Source: Pohlia nutans (lineage: Eukaryota; Streptophyta; Bryopsida; Bryales; Mniaceae). Taken from it: a stretch of DNA of 64,000 nucleotides. The translations under genes and the position numbers were made by a program. Positions 22,872-36,412 of this stretch are shown here, in pieces (position 1 is the first letter of the stretch; each line of letters begins with the position of its first letter). Where the stretch lies: positions 8,258,001 to 8,322,000 of the forward strand of contig CM040087.1 of the NCBI GenBank assembly GCA_022496805.1, given 5' to 3'. The notes beneath the pieces are model-generated. The model did not search any database. It worked only from the letters and a program-made list of their open reading frames with translations, and was not told where the DNA came from.

Positions 22872-23137
22872 AGGTAACTATATCTAAAAGCGACCCTTTC
22901 CTTAAGGTATTTCCAACTCAATCTTCCATAATAAGTAAATTCTCAACATTAGAATTTAGGGTCGCTCTAAGGTCAACCTATAGTCAACTCTTTGGAAATT
23001 TATAACTTATTCATACGGTGTCCAAACAATGCGTGCTAAAGTGCGTTGGAATCCTCTTGAACTTGCTATTAAGACCCACTTTAAAAAAAATCTGTTCTAT
23101 GTGTGTAAATAGGCTCAGCTTTGAGGTATAGGTACCT
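22872..23137. mobile_element. TA-flanked MITE, AGGTAACTATA ends (alpha copy, shared with beta)
   Basis: TA stands at both ends, with AGGTAACTATA on the left and a mutated GGTATAGGTACCT on the right. It has counterparts at the same place in beta (39626-39887 and 47768-48042), so this insertion predates the duplication. Confidence 0.65.
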
Positions 23138-24630
23138 TATTCGGAACAGATTCCAGATTCTGATACACAACGTGAATGATGGAATTCAAGCCTGTGGATA
23201 CTCCAAAGCTGCCAGGTGTCTTCCCAGCCATGACCACAGCATTATAGACTTGTCAGTGAAGACTCTCAATTTTGTCTGCAGATTCTCAAAAAAAGTGAAA
23301 ACATTCTGAACTCTGTGTGCAGCATAGAATGTCTCACTCGGAATGAGTTCACTTGGTCGTCATAATGAGTCCAGAATACTGATCCTCCACGTCCTGACTG
23401 ATCGAGCTGACTGCTCAGCCCAGTACTCTCTCTCACACGCGAAAAGTTCACTTGAAATGTCATGCAATTGAAAGGCTCGAATTCCTCCCCACCGGTCTTA
23501 CGTTTTGACACGAGATTAGGTTTAGGCTAATTCCATTAACACAGCCCGTGTGAATGGTGTGTACAATCCCTTCTGCAATGGTTAAACGCCACCCTACATG
23601 TATGCTCTTCTTTGCACAGGTGAGTACGAGCAACCTTTCCGTTCTGATCTAAAAGTATTCAGGGATCATTCTCACATGTACGTATGTATTATATTTTTAA
23701 TCAGATGTACATATTCAGGAGTATCGTGCAGCTTACTTTTTTTTGAAACAGATTAAATTAATTCAGTTGTGATTTTAGACTAAATAAGCTAAACTGGAAC
23801 CGGTACTCTGGAAGTCTGAAGCTTAAATTAATGAGATGTAATGTTGTCTGAAATGTAGCATACTGAACGGAACTCGTGATGTTGCAATCAAAATCATTAC
23901 TCATCTGTTCCTTTGTGCCAAAACAAAAAACACTGAACAAAACAAAATGTAGAACAACGAATGAATGAGATTAGTTACAGGCAGACATTTGAACAGCTAA
24001 GTCCAAAACAACTGGATAAGGAAATGTTCAGTGTTATCAATGCCTCAAAACACTTTTTCAACATAAAAGTACTGAAGTACCCAAAAGAATGTCAAAAAGA
24101 GTGTAAAAACAAACTATTTGTTAGTAGTGTGGTTTGTTCGTAGTGTGGGAGCATCTGAACTTTTCGAAGAAGCGTAAAGTTTCAGTGTACACGTATGAAA
24201 CGTGAAACTTTAACTTTGCAAACATTACATCAACTTCTTGGCCATAGCTGCAGAGTTCTCTGACCAGTCAAAAGTGCTTTGAAAAAGACAGGAGCAACTT
24301 TCCTACCGTCCACAATCCAAATCCTTATCAACACACAACATTCCATAACCCTGTAGATCAATCGACACTCCAATGAAAATTCACACAATCAATTTGCAAC
24401 AGTGGAGATTATATGTCCTAAGCTAATTTTTTCTTTTACTGATAAGAAAAATGCCGAGTCATATGAACAATTGCAAGCCGAAACCAACCCTGACTTGTCA
24501 TGAGTGCACCCGCCCAATTCAAAAACCAAAATTGTTGTCACTCAATCATTTCGTGAGTGTCCCTGTAATGTCTGTCTGATCACTATTAAAATCATATGTC
24601 AAAAGTCTTGTTAAAGAAATCATATCCCTT

Positions 24631-26440
24631 TCAGTAATACTCGGAGTCAATGTGTTGGACGTAATACGGGTTCGTCACGGGAACGTTGGAGAAGGATAAC
24701 TGCGAGCGGTACATGGGCCGCTCACTGTTGCTGGACACATAATGTGAGTCGCCATAGAAAGGCGTGTACTGATTGTCCATGGACACGAACTCCGCGTCGT
24801 GGTGACGGTGCCGGTTGAACGACGGCATGCGCCGCACGCCATGGAAGTCGCGCCGCGGCTCGAAATCGTCCATGTACCTGCGTCATGAATCAACACTGAA
24901 TCAACACTCGGGTCCCAACGCTTGAAACATACAATGTGTGATGATTTCATAGCCAATTTGTTCATTATGAACAAAGCACATTATTAACCCCTAAGCGTCT
25001 AAAACGCCCAAGATGGCCATCTGCATCACTGAACTTTGCAACGGTACCATTCTCTCAAATTTCCTCGGTTCTCTGATTGCTAATACATCTGAATTTTAAA
25101 GCTCTTGTTCTATACTTCAAGATCAACAGTGTCGATCGCGTCAATCATAAGTCGTTTTTCACATAAACAGATGATTTGCAGTAAGGGTCCAATTTTCCTA
25201 CACTACAGAAAATACAGTGGACGCTTTCAAGGAATTAACGAAGCACAGTACGAAAAGAGCATTGTATTAGCAGAGCACATTACGAACAAAGGGTGCTGTT
25301 TTTAGCAAATGTGATGATTTCAGAGCTTTGTTCGTAATGTGCTCTGTTCGCAATGTACAATGTGTGATGATTTCAGAGGTGAGGATGGAGTTTTAATTTA
25401 CCTGTCGCCGTGGTCGTAAGGTGTGACTCGGGGGCCGAAGGAAGGCAATCGGCCGAAGCCGCGGCCAAAGGAGTTGGACCGGGTTAAGCCACCGCCATAG
25501 CCGCCGTGGTGGTGCACCATGCGGTTGCCGGTGTAATGGACATCACTCACATGGCTGCCTTCGATGTAGCTGCCTTCTTTGAAGAACTCGGATTTCTTCT
25601 TCACTTTCTTCACCTTCTTGAGGGCGCGGTACGCGTCCACGAAGCCCGTGACGGTCACGCGCTGGTTGTACTGGTCGCAGATCACGTCCTGCACGCCTTC
25701 CAGCTCCTCCAGCTCCTCCTTCACTTTCTCCTGGCACTTCTCGCAGCACATGGGCACCCGCAGCTTCAGCACGGGCAGGTAGCCGCGCGCACGCTCCGGG
25801 TACACGGACTGGGAGAGCGAGTATGGCCGCGCCGATTGCTGCTGGTGGTAGCTCGTATGGTACGCGGGCTCCCCATAGAACACCTGCAGTACTCCGTCTA
25901 TTCACATCAAAAACCCCCTTCACAACATCTATCTCGATCGCTACGGCAAGCCCGAAACAAAAAATGTAGCCCCAATCGGAAGAAAATCATACAGTGTAAT
26001 CAACAAGCAGAATTCCAGAGGCAGTTTTCATGCACTACTACAGTACGTGCTCTTCAGAACCGACCCTAGACCTCTCACATTGCTCCAGTAACATGACAGA
26101 ACAAACAACACGAACGACAACCACGAACATTCTCTTAAAAAGGCTGATATGTCCATTCGATCGAGTAAATGGAAGTACGTTGCATCAGACTGATATGAAC
26201 CAAGTACGTGACCAATCCCCACGCATCGGATCGATTTCAATTTCTGCCTCAGTCTAAGAAAGTGCTACCAGAATGTTGAACTCACAGCTGCGTTTGCTGA
26301 AACAAACAACAGGAAAAACAACCACGAATATTCGCTCCTTAAAATGCTGATACATCTAGCTAGTCAATTGATCCACAGCAAGATACCAGGAGCCAGAGTT
26401 CCATGCAGAGGAACCATACCTCTTGCATTCGGGTGCTCAT
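24631..26440 (-). CDS. Heavy-metal-associated (HMA) domain protein, copy 1
   Basis: Three exons on the minus strand: 26440-26420 (MSTRMQE), 25883-25402 and 24877-24631. GT-AG borders occur at each (GAG|GTATGG, CTGCAG|GTG, ACAG|GTAAAT, GCAG|GTAC). The joined frame is 249 residues. An HMA fold spans about residues 43-108 (LPVLKLRVPMCCEKC, CxxC at 54/57, then DQYNQRVTVTGFVD), followed by a Lys-rich VKKVKKKSEFF stretch, a Gly/His-rich middle and an Asp/Tyr-rich tail (ending HIDSEYY). There is no CaaX box, so it belongs with non-isoprenylated HMA plant proteins that bind copper, zinc or cadmium or act as partners of other proteins. Its exons are GC-rich compared with the AT-rich surroundings. The frame is intact and nearly identical to copy 2 (49586-51346). 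Confidence 0.88.
24988..25195 (+). repeat. Dispersed repeat inside intron 2 of the HMA gene
   Basis: It begins with TTAA and CCCCTAAGCGTCT, then GGCCATCTGCATCACTGAA, and runs to GATGATTTGCAG. The same order recurs at 36140-36340, 49945-50140, 54494-54600, 55383-55466 and (inverted) 58250-59160. No matching right terminus was found, so element type is open. Confidence 0.5.
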
Positions 26441-26689
26441 CTTTCACGTCTGCTTCAGCTCAGTCCCCAACAAAACCACCGCCCACCACACGTATTATAT
26501 TGATCGATATCAACCAGTGCAAGTTGTTGATGGACCGACGCTCCAAATGCAGCAAATCCTCTGATCTTCACTGCAAAAAAAAGTCTTCACTACAACAAAA
26601 AATCTTCACTCACTGTGACGGTAGACACCCACTCTCGAGATCAGTCTGCGAACTGTGGAAGGTGCCGATGCTGTGAGAGGAGAGAGTCA

Positions 26690-26845
26690 GGGCTTGATCT
26701 GCGGGAAAGGAGGAGCGTGGGGCGCTGTATAAGAATTGGCTGCTAGCGTGGGATCCAAGAAAAAAACTTGGCGGGGGGCAGGAGCGGGGCAGCTACACGT
26801 CGGCGCGTGGCTGGGGTGGCAGGCAGGCAGCAGGGGCCGGAATGT
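26690..26845 (-). promoter_or_regulatory. Conserved promoter region of HMA copy 1
   Basis: GC-rich sequence upstream of the first exon, nearly identical to 51600-51740. It includes an ACGTGT core (reverse of 26794-26800), a CCAAT motif and a TTATACA that could serve as a TATA box. Conservation in both copies, against the divergence of surrounding DNA, is the main support. Confidence 0.45.
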
Positions 26846-26982
26846 TCTACACTAACAGAGGAGTTTCTGATAGTAGAGGCTTTCTCGAAAGCATCTTTGT
26901 GCAAATTGAGACGAATACTTGCACTCTGACACCCCCTGTTATTGATTCATTGTAACAAATCTCGACGCTTGTTTGTAAACAG

Positions 26983-27643
26983 GTGTCCTCAACGTGTTGC
27001 AAAGCGAGGCAGATACAGAGCTTTCCTTATGGACGACCTACCATTGATACAATCAATGGTGACGAAGCTCGCCACAAGCTTGACGACTCCTGTTTCCTGC
27101 AAAATTCGCATATTCCCGGACTTAGAAGACACACTTGCATACGCTCGTATGCTGGAGGATGCTGGCTGCTCATTACTAGCTGTCCATGGACGCACACGGG
27201 AGCAAAAGGATGGGAGAGCCACCAGGGCGGACTGGGAAGCCATCAGAGCTGTGAAAGAAGCTGTCCGCATTCCGGTGCTTGCAAACGGCAACATACGGTG
27301 GCTTGAGGATGTGCACGAGTACATGAGGAGGACCGGTGTTGATGGCGTGATGTCTGCCGAGTTTTTACTGGAGAATCCTGCTCTCTTTGGTGGCCACAGG
27401 ATGAAGCCTGTGGAAACTGTGACTGGCAGTTTGGAGGACCTGAGTAGAGAGGGCGCGTTGAATGAGCCGTCACTCACGCTGGAGTATTTGGACCTCTGTG
27501 ACAAGTACCCTGTTACCAAAAAGATGATTCGGGCTCATGTGAATAAACTGCTGGTCGCCTGGTTTGCAAGATACCCAGAGCTTCGTGACGAGCTGATTGT
27601 GGAACAAGGAGCGAGTATTGATTGGATCAGGGCTCTGGTTTAA
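26983..27643 (+). pseudogene. tRNA-dihydrouridine synthase (DUS1-like), 3' exon only
   Basis: An acceptor (AAACAG, AG at 26981-26982) opens a 219-residue frame. It reads CPQRVAKRGRYRAFLMDDLP (with the Cys of the DUS GCP motif), SCKIRIF, LLAVHGRTREQ, LANGNIRW and MSAEFLLENPALF, then a helical C-terminal domain ending DWIRALV. DUS enzymes use FMN to reduce uridine in tRNA D-loops. The catalytic Cys and the FMN-contacting segments are present, but the N-terminal part of the barrel is missing. No upstream exon lies before the HMA promoter 140 bp away. The TAA stop is formed at the border with the element at 27643. It is likely a gene fragment left by duplication. Confidence 0.7.
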
Positions 27644-28377
27644 GGTAGTGTGCCCAATAACCGTTCAAATTTCAGATTTGGCTAGCTTATTGGAGGGCGG
27701 CTCAGGGAATCAATTTTGGTACATGTGCAAAGTATGCTGGAATTTAAAGCAACTGGAATCATTAATTTTAGATACATCTTGAATTAGTTATGAATTTTGG
27801 AAGTAGAAGCCGTAGGGGTACCAAAAACCGTTCAGTCTGAAATGAGCACATTGAGTACATTCAAAATTCAAGGTGGGGGCTATAATGTACCTCCTGCTGA
27901 AATCAAGCTACTGCACGGTTTTTGGTGCCTGACGGAAATTGGTACCCGTACCTTATAGGCTTCTAGAAAGACACATTTCATCTATGGATCATGGTGATCA
28001 TGTCAGTGAAGAGATTGGAAGCTCACTTCAAGTTGAGGTACCCAAAGTTGCTATGGTAAGGTGTTCAATAATGGCTCAATTTTCAGTACGTGAAATCAAC
28101 AAGGATGTCACCACCAGTACAAGCAATTTTTGTGCATGGGGAAAATTAGTAGAAAGATAGAGCAAGTGGAATCATCATTTTTGGACTCTTCTACAATGAG
28201 TTATGAATTTTTGAAATTGGAAATATAGGTGTTCCTAAAATGGTGCCCTAAAGTGACACCCTATAATGTTTGCAGTAAGTACATGACACTATTGCATGGG
28301 GAAGCTATTATGTACCTCTGAGTGAAGATTACTAGAGCTCCATAATGGGACCTGCTCCATTTTAGATCACTCTACCA
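27643..28377. mobile_element. TA-flanked element abutting the DUS stop codon
   Basis: The left end AGGTAGTGTGCCCAATAACC is preceded by TA (27641-27642). The right end ...CTCTACCA is followed by TA (28378-28379), and the ends pair over about eight bases. An internal repeat of the left end lies at about 28063 (GGTAAGGTGTTCAATAATGG). It holds two copies of the GTTATGAATTT motif (27785, 28199). No transposase. Borders lack an empty-site comparison. Confidence 0.5.
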
Positions 28378-29518
28378 TACTTTTGCTGTTGAACATAGGT
28401 CTTATTGTTAGACTGTTTTATGTGTTTTTGTTTGCAAATGAGAGAGCATTCCAATGCACCAAAGATGCATTATTTGCATACTTTATGCAAAAGTTATGAT
28501 AACCTTAAAGGACCAAGAAGCCCAAATTGGGCTCCATGTTTTTTTGAACAGTTTTGAGTCGTCCTTTTTGGACTTCCTCTTGTTCAAATATATTTGTTCC
28601 TTTACCAACTCATGCTATTTAAGATCTTTGCTAGTTTTGGTGACATAAAATTTGGTCCATCCGATTCATATATTTCACAATATGAGCAATTGAATTGTCA
28701 CTTTAAAATTGTGAATCCTTGGTCCTTTGTGGATTAAAGTTTTATTGATTGATGTTCTAAGATAGTTTCTTAGGCAATTGGTACATATTGATGAAGGGGA
28801 TGTACACTAGCTGAACATTTGGTCAAGTTCCTTGCAACTTTGAGTGTCTTTATGTTACGTGATAGTCAGGAGTGGAGGAAATGACGAGACACAGGCCTTG
28901 GGTATTGCAAGAAATTTGGATGCAGTAGAGCAAAGAGGAAAACATGGATAGTGTAGACATGCCATTTGCTCCACACTTCCTTTCCTCCAGGCATGCACTA
29001 ATTACACATTAACGGCGTTGAACAATTGCAAGAAAAATCTGTTCATATTGTAAGTTGATTCCTTCTTTTTGCATTTATCTAGAGTCTTTGATTGTAGAAT
29101 TGCAAGAAATTTTATAGTTTGGCCAACTTTTATACTTTGAACAAATATACAAAAACAATTGTGTACTGAATGTGTAAAGAAAGGGAAGTACTGCCTTAAA
29201 TGAAATTTTGACTTTTTATCATTAAATGCATCATAAATCATAAAGAATATATGATTCTTTGACTATATTTCTTGAGAAAAATTTAAGTCGCAATTGTTAA
29301 TAGTTATAAGCAGTTTCAAATCATTTAAAACAATTTTGGATTTGTTAAGTCATGTAAAATTTTGAGATGTATACTCAATGGTATATTTACTATAACTATC
29401 ATCATTTATAAAATCTATCGGAGAAGGTACAGTAGAGGTGATAGCAATAAAAAATAAACAACTTCAAATATATAGCATCTTTAAAGGGATAAAGGCCACT
29501 TTTTCCCATATCTAGAAC
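28378..29518. other. No gene recognised
   Basis: AT-rich sequence with only short open frames of no recognisable family. No clear repeats beyond homopolymer runs. Confidence 0.5.
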
Positions 29519-29522
29519 TTAA

Positions 29523-29807
29523 CCCTTTACCGCCCAGGGCAGTTTTACCGGGCAATAGCTTTTTTAGTGATGTTTGGAATCAGATTGCACCTGATCGATA
29601 TGCACACAGAAATGAGAGGATCCAACCGTATGAACTTGTTGAGCACTTCCAGACCTCAGAATCAAAATTTTATTTTCACATACGTTGCATATAAGAATCT
29701 TACACATCTAAACTTCAAAGAGTGCCATGAAATTCTCTTTAGATTTCACTCTACTGCATTTTTAGAGGCCCCAGTGACCACCTTCTGGTCAGCTGGGCGG
29801 TAAAGGG
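29523..29807. mobile_element. TTAA-flanked element, CCCTTTACCGCCCAG ends
   Basis: TTAA stands at 29519-29522 and 29808-29811, with a 15-bp perfect terminal repeat CCCTTTACCGCCCAG. The TTAACCCTTT start is shared with several animal piggyBac elements. 285 bp, non-coding. Confidence 0.72.
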
Positions 29808-29811
29808 TTAA

Positions 29812-30779
29812 GACGTCAATGCATTCTTATTGTAATGGAGGTTAATAGTTGAGAGACCCTTGAAAACAGCAAAATGAATGCTTTTTGCTATGAACATTTC
29901 TAATTTTGACATGAATGCTTTATTGTTTGATCTTCAATTTGTCTTCATGTCATCCTATTTTATTTGACCCTATTTCTCCACTAGGAAAAATGTCACCTTT
30001 GCAGTAAATTTGAACTATTTCCACTTGTATCGATATTACACAAATTTTAGTCAAATGCCAATGAATTAAAGTTGTTTTAAGAACCTCAAACAAAAAATTA
30101 GAATGAACCACTATCGAAGATTTTACTATAAAAGAATCCCATATGAGTCCAACACTTGTTCTCACGAGCACCAAAATCACTATATACTATGGGTGATGTC
30201 GGTACATTCATCCATTTGGACAAATTTTTATTCCGGTAACGATCTTAGGTCGGAGCTTGTTTTCCAAAACAGTGATTGTAGATTCCACTTGTGAATTTTC
30301 ATCGTTTATAGGGTATGTAAGTGAGTTGGCAAGTCCTGAGTTGTCAGTCAATAGTTCTAGGGTAGGATTTTCTATAACGTAAACTAATCTTTCACATATA
30401 TCCTTGAGTGGTCTTCCCATAACTTTTCATTCCGTCCTCAAAGACTATTATGTGAAATAACCTAGCCTTTCATGTTTTTTCAATTTCATAGCCTTTCACT
30501 TCGTCACTTAGTGGTGTGGATAGAAGCGAAGCGCTAGTTCATTTTAACAAATTTTCTTCCACATTGAATGAATTTTACCACTTTGTTTTGAAAAAATATT
30601 ATTAGAAAAGCCTCCCGTAAATACCGTGGGCCAGAGTATATCATATACTCAATTTGCTAATTTTGCACTTGGCCATATAATCATGTACTTGGCCTCTAAG
30701 CACATTAAAAAAATGTTTGAAAAATTTCTCTAAAAAACAGCCATTTTTGTCTTTCTACAATCCCTTACGCTATAAAGAA
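29812..30779. other. No gene recognised
   Basis: AT-rich, with short open frames only. No family recognised and no strong repeat structure. Confidence 0.5.
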
Positions 30780-31925
<1,146 letters not shown>

Positions 31926-32731
31926 ATGAGAAATTCTACACTTTGATATACTTTGATCGATTGGTACAAAATCGCTTCTTGGCTGTTCAACCTAGTTTTA
32001 ATTTATGCAGTGTAAACTTCAGATTATGACTTCTAAATATATAAGAGTGATGCATAGTTAAGTGTAGGTTCTAGGTTTGATGTTGGTTTTCAATAATTTG
32101 GTGTTGATTTAAGATACGTTTACCTTAATCCAAGAAACAGAAATGAGGATGAAGGGGGTGACACTTGAAACATGGTTCATACATGACATACTAAAATTAT
32201 TTGGAATAACAAAATTTTAAAGCTACTTCTTTGCCATGTGGAAAGTGTCAAACACAATAGTAAGTTATGCTCTTTGCAGATAATGGAATGCGATATTGGA
32301 GAGTGTGATCATAACAAGTGCAAAGTGTAAATTGTGAACAAAAGTATTCTCAGTAAGTTGAGCTAGTAGGCTTTTCCACAGACTGAGGAATTAATGGAGA
32401 ATCAAAACTCACTCATAGTGTAGACTTTCTTTGGACCACCCTTTACTATATCCAAATTCAAGACAATTCACTATTGCCACTTGAGAAGCAAGTCAACCAA
32501 AGGCATGCCAAGTTTAGAGAGGAATTAGTTGGTGCTCTAGTGTATTGTCATGAGTGAGAATTAGTAACACATTGTCTAAATATGGGAGAATTTATACATT
32601 GATTATGGATTGCAAAGTAATTTTCACTTTGAAAATTTATATTAATTTGAATATTGGGAAAAAAATCATGAAAAAATGAGCATTTCTCACAAATCTTGTT
32701 TTCCTACAAGGGAAGTTTCAATCCAAATATA

Positions 32732-33148
32732 AGGTGGTTACCCCATTCCCAACTGGCTCCTTTTACCAACAGGTAGGGGCATTATCCACAAGCACTGCTC
32801 CAACGGTGTTGGTTGTAGCATGAGTTACAGTTGGTAATGGGTTCTCTCTTGTTGGTTCTAGTATGTGTAAGTGTGGTTATGGGTTCGTTGTTGTTGGTTC
32901 AAGCATCTTTAGTGTGTGCAATACAAAGCTTCTTTAGACAGAAAGAGGTGTACCTATATGACGTGAATGGGATGCGTCATACTTCAACTTTGAAAATTTG
33001 TAACTAATTCATTCTTCACCCAAAAATTATGTTTCAACTTGCGTTGGAATCTAATTCTTCTTGCCTATGTCTAAAAAATAATAACACTAAATAACTTCAG
33101 TGCCTCCTATCTATATTTCTTATTCAGTTGAGAATGGGGTAACCACCT
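32732..33148. mobile_element. TA-flanked element, AGGTGGTTACCCCATTC ends
   Basis: TA stands at 32730-32731 and 33149-33150, with 17-bp perfect terminal repeats. The other arm has the empty site (reverse complement TTCAAATATAACACTGCC at about 62310-62330). 417 bp. The internal motif TTTGTAACTAATTCAT lies at 32996. Confidence 0.78.
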
Positions 33149-33443
33149 TAACACTCCCACAAAATAGGCCAAACTTCTTGAGTTGGTGGTTTAAGGACAG
33201 TGTACCTTAAAATAGAACAAACTCAGACAGTTAAGTAATGTCAGAATCAAATGTACGTGTGAACGCCACAGAGCGCTTTCTGAACATGTCAGGGATTTTT
33301 CACCAATTCTATATCTATTGTTCGCTCATATCTGTGGTGGCGTTCGATGAGTGTTGGCGGGTGTGCGAGCCCGGTGTAAAACATCATGAGCAGCTTGAGC
33401 CCTGTGCACCTACAGAGTCCTTACGAATCCATACTGTACTGTA

Positions 33444-34390
33444 CAGTCAGGTAGGGATTGCTTACGAATTCCCACTGCAGGGAATTTTTTTTGGAAACTT
33501 TGAACACTCCGTGTGTACTCAAAAATGATCCGATTTGGAAACCACGAAGTGCGTCGGAATCTCATCGGCGTGTACTACAACACCATTACAAATTTACACA
33601 TGAATTAGTGAAAATTATACAACAAGTCAAAAATAATGCATACACTATCTACCATTGAGTGCTCTCACCGTTTGCTTCAGTTACAGTGTTCATTTTAGCA
33701 AGAAAAAATGAAATGAGTGTTTGAAGTTGTTTTTGAGATGCTTGAGCTCATACTTGTGGGATGATTTGTATCATTTCATTTTTTCCTTTATAGGAATTGC
33801 TTACGGATTTTTCAATCACTTTTCACTAGAAAGTTCAACAATCTTTAGGAAGCTCTAGCATGCTCAAAAATGAACCGATTTTGAAACGGCAAATTGCATT
33901 GGAAGCGCAATGAAGTGTACTTCAACTTCATGATAAGTGAAAAAAGAATAATCTCAAGTCATACAAAAATTTAGATTTCTTTTATACACTATCTATCATT
34001 TTATAGTGAACCTTTGAGAGATAGTCAAAGATTTTTTGCATTTATGTAAGAAACCGTACAAGTAGTTCAAGCGGTGTGGAATCGAGTATCTCTTAAGCAA
34101 TTGTGAAGGTTCATTTCTAATATGTACCATTAAATACAAGTTGTAATTTTCACAAATGGTGGCAGCACTAAATGGTAGGTAGCATACAGAAAACATCATA
34201 ACAATTGTATGATTTTGAATTACATATGTGTATTTGTATTGGTGATAAAGTAAAATTTAGTGTGATTCCAATGCAATTTGAAATTCCAAAATCCATTCAT
34301 TTTTGAGCAAGTTCTTGCATTCCCAAGTTTGGCAGTTTTTTCAACACACTGCCTGTCAACCAAAATTCGTAAGCAATTCTTACCTGACTG
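33444..34390. mobile_element. Tc1/mariner-like non-autonomous element with three repeat arms
   Basis: TA stands at 33442-33443 and 34391-34392, with ends CAGTCAGGTA(G/A)G(G/A)ATTGCTTACGAAT. The other arm reads CTGTACAAATG without it (about 60725). CAGT starts and TA duplications fit Tc1/mariner. Inside, a degenerate unit of about 230 bp occurs three times, two direct (from 33455 and 33796) and one inverted (34000-34380). Each carries CTCAAAAATGA and (T/C)GCATTGGAA-type blocks. No transposase. Confidence 0.7.
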
Positions 34391-34559
34391 TACAAATGAA
34401 AACCTATACACTAAGGTAAAGAAAGACCTACTTCGATCAGTACGTACCAATCTCTAGACTGCAACCAACAGTTGTGCTCACCGTTGTACAGACAAGCTCA
34501 TATTCTGCAACATCTAGACTCACATACACACGTCAACACGTGTCTTATGAAGAAATATA

Positions 34560-34700
34560 CACTACAACAGGATTGGGACTTTTTCAGGGACTTGGTGAGT
34601 GTAACTGGTCACATAAGAAAAAAAAACCTTGTCTTATGTGACCAGTTACACTCACCAAGTGAAAAATGACCACTGAAAAAGTCCCAATCCTGTTGTAGTG
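34560..34700. mobile_element. CACTA-type foldback MITE, ATA duplication
   Basis: 141 bp, beginning CACTACAACAGG and ending with its complement, flanked by ATA (34557-34559, 34701-34703). The whole element folds on itself almost perfectly. The other arm has the intact site GAAATATACATCGCC (reverse of about 60550-60565). A second copy is at 40162. Confidence 0.85.
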
Positions 34701-35847
34701 ATACATCGCCTGTGGCAATTCAACAAGTACACTGACTGAGTACTTGTGATCTATAGTCTAAGTAAGCTGGAGGGATCTCAGTAACGGTTCAAAGGACCAC
34801 TTAGAAAAGGCGATCATCTGGGAAGCAAGAAGATAGTAGAAATTCGGCACAACAGGCACAGTCGACTACTGTATGCAATAATGCCAGGAATGAGCATCTT
34901 CAGGAACGTAACCCATTCTTCTACAGTAGAATTTACATTAATTATATATGTTGGCGTGGCTCGTGCGAAAGCTATGTAACGGCTACAGAGTTGACGTGGC
35001 ATCAGATGCAACTTGTGTGTCTGTAATATACGCGTATACCATAAGTTATATGTGATCGAATTCCCTGCTGGAAAAAAAAACTCTGAAAATAATCCTCAAT
35101 TCACGCTGCAACTACAGAACTTGCCATCCAAGTGGGTGCAAGTCAAGTCTCTCATTTCCTGGACTGTGAAGATAACGTACAAAGCACTCCTGCATGTGAT
35201 TCTTGTGCAGAATAACAACAACTGGTAATCCTTCAATTACCAATTTGGCATTGAATGAGTTTATGGCGAAGCCTGTTTATTGCAGACACTGTTTATTGCA
35301 GACACTGTTTTTTCGGACACATGTGCAATTTTGGCCCGGTTCACACAACTGGAAATCCGAAGAAAAAGTTGCATTCCATTGAACGTTCTTTAAGTCTTAA
35401 ACTAGTGGAAGTTGCTTGTGCAAAGAGAGATCAGTCATCTCACCAGCCTCACCTTTTGAGGTTCGAAATAACGACATTACAACAGGAGAATGTGCAAAAT
35501 TTCCAGGAAAGTTTGACTAGAAATACTAACTTCTCATTTTTGTTTGCTTGGAATCTCTTCTCTGTGCCAGCCGGGGAAGTTGAAGAGCTTGTTCTTCCGG
35601 TCGTATGAATTCGGTTACAGAATATTCCTTTATTGGTCAGGCTGGGGATACCATAAGTTAATTGTAACTCTGTTTTGGAGGTTGAGGCTTCAAGCTGACT
35701 GGCTTTCGTTGCGATGTCGATAGACACCAGGCCACGAAGATTCCGATGGAAGTTCACTGTAGAGCAGTCAGTGAGATGAAACATTCAGAGAAATCTTAAC
35801 ACTGAGAATTATATTGGTGTTGGCTTGATTTCTTACTGTACTTTTAG

Positions 35848-36050
35848 GTTTGTTTCTCTGCTGACTATGGTTTCTCTTCCCCGGGCCGGACCTGGCTGGA
35901 ACTTGTATTCTCCTTTCCTTGCTGAATCAAGTTCAATTTGTGTCCAAAATAAAAATTAAAAGTGGTGTTGGGATTTGTGCCTTAGCTGTAGCTACGGGTG
36001 CAGCCACATCACACAGCCATGGATGCCAGCAACAGACAACTACATCAGTG
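35848..36050 (+). pseudogene. Gene-like exon, arm A copy
   Basis: It lies between an acceptor (CTTTTAG) and a donor (CAGTG|GTGAGT). The frame ends GVGICALAVATGAATSHSHG with QQQTTTSV. Relative to arm B it has lost one base in the Ser/Phe stretch, so the start region is out of frame. The family was not recognised. Confidence 0.3.
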
Positions 36051-36412
36051 GTGAGTGTACATTCTAATTTTAGATTATTTGCTAGTTCACTGCTTTATCC
36101 GCATGTGCCAGCATGGCAGAAGCTGTTTCCATCTAATTATGTATTACCCTACGCGTCTGTAAAGCCATCTGCATCACCAACTGAAACTTTGCGATGGTGA
36201 CATTTTCTCATTTTACCTTGGTTCTCTTATTGGAATACTTTGTTTATAAACTCTTATAGTTCTATACTACAAGATTAACAAGATCAACAGTGTTGATCTC
36301 TTGACACACACTAACAGATGATTTGTGTGATAGAGATAACATGTGATAGAGACCTGTGTCAATAGCTAATTGTAAATGAAAGTTATGAAAAAAAGGTATA
36401 ATTTTCCATTAT

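Larger units (their letters stand above)
13860..26870. repeat. Segmental duplication unit, copy alpha (with HMA gene)
   Basis: A long unit collinear with beta (36.7-51.79 kb). It differs mainly by transposon insertions private to one copy. Its right edge near 26870 falls just upstream of the HMA gene promoter; beyond it alpha is followed by DUS sequence, beta by unrelated DNA. Apart from the HMA gene and transposon relics, no gene is seen. Confidence 0.75.

Noticed and set aside
24988..25195. Complete TTAA element in HMA intron 2
   Set aside because: Only a left-type terminus is visible; no matching right end with TTAA before exon 2.
25506..26069. Plus-strand 187-residue frame opposite the HMA exon (and 50440-50961)
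   Set aside because: Antisense shadow of the GC-rich HMA coding exon.
35013..35228. Plus-strand frame of 71 residues, also open in arm B
   Set aside because: Differences between the arms are mostly amino-acid changing, so there is no sign of selection for a protein.
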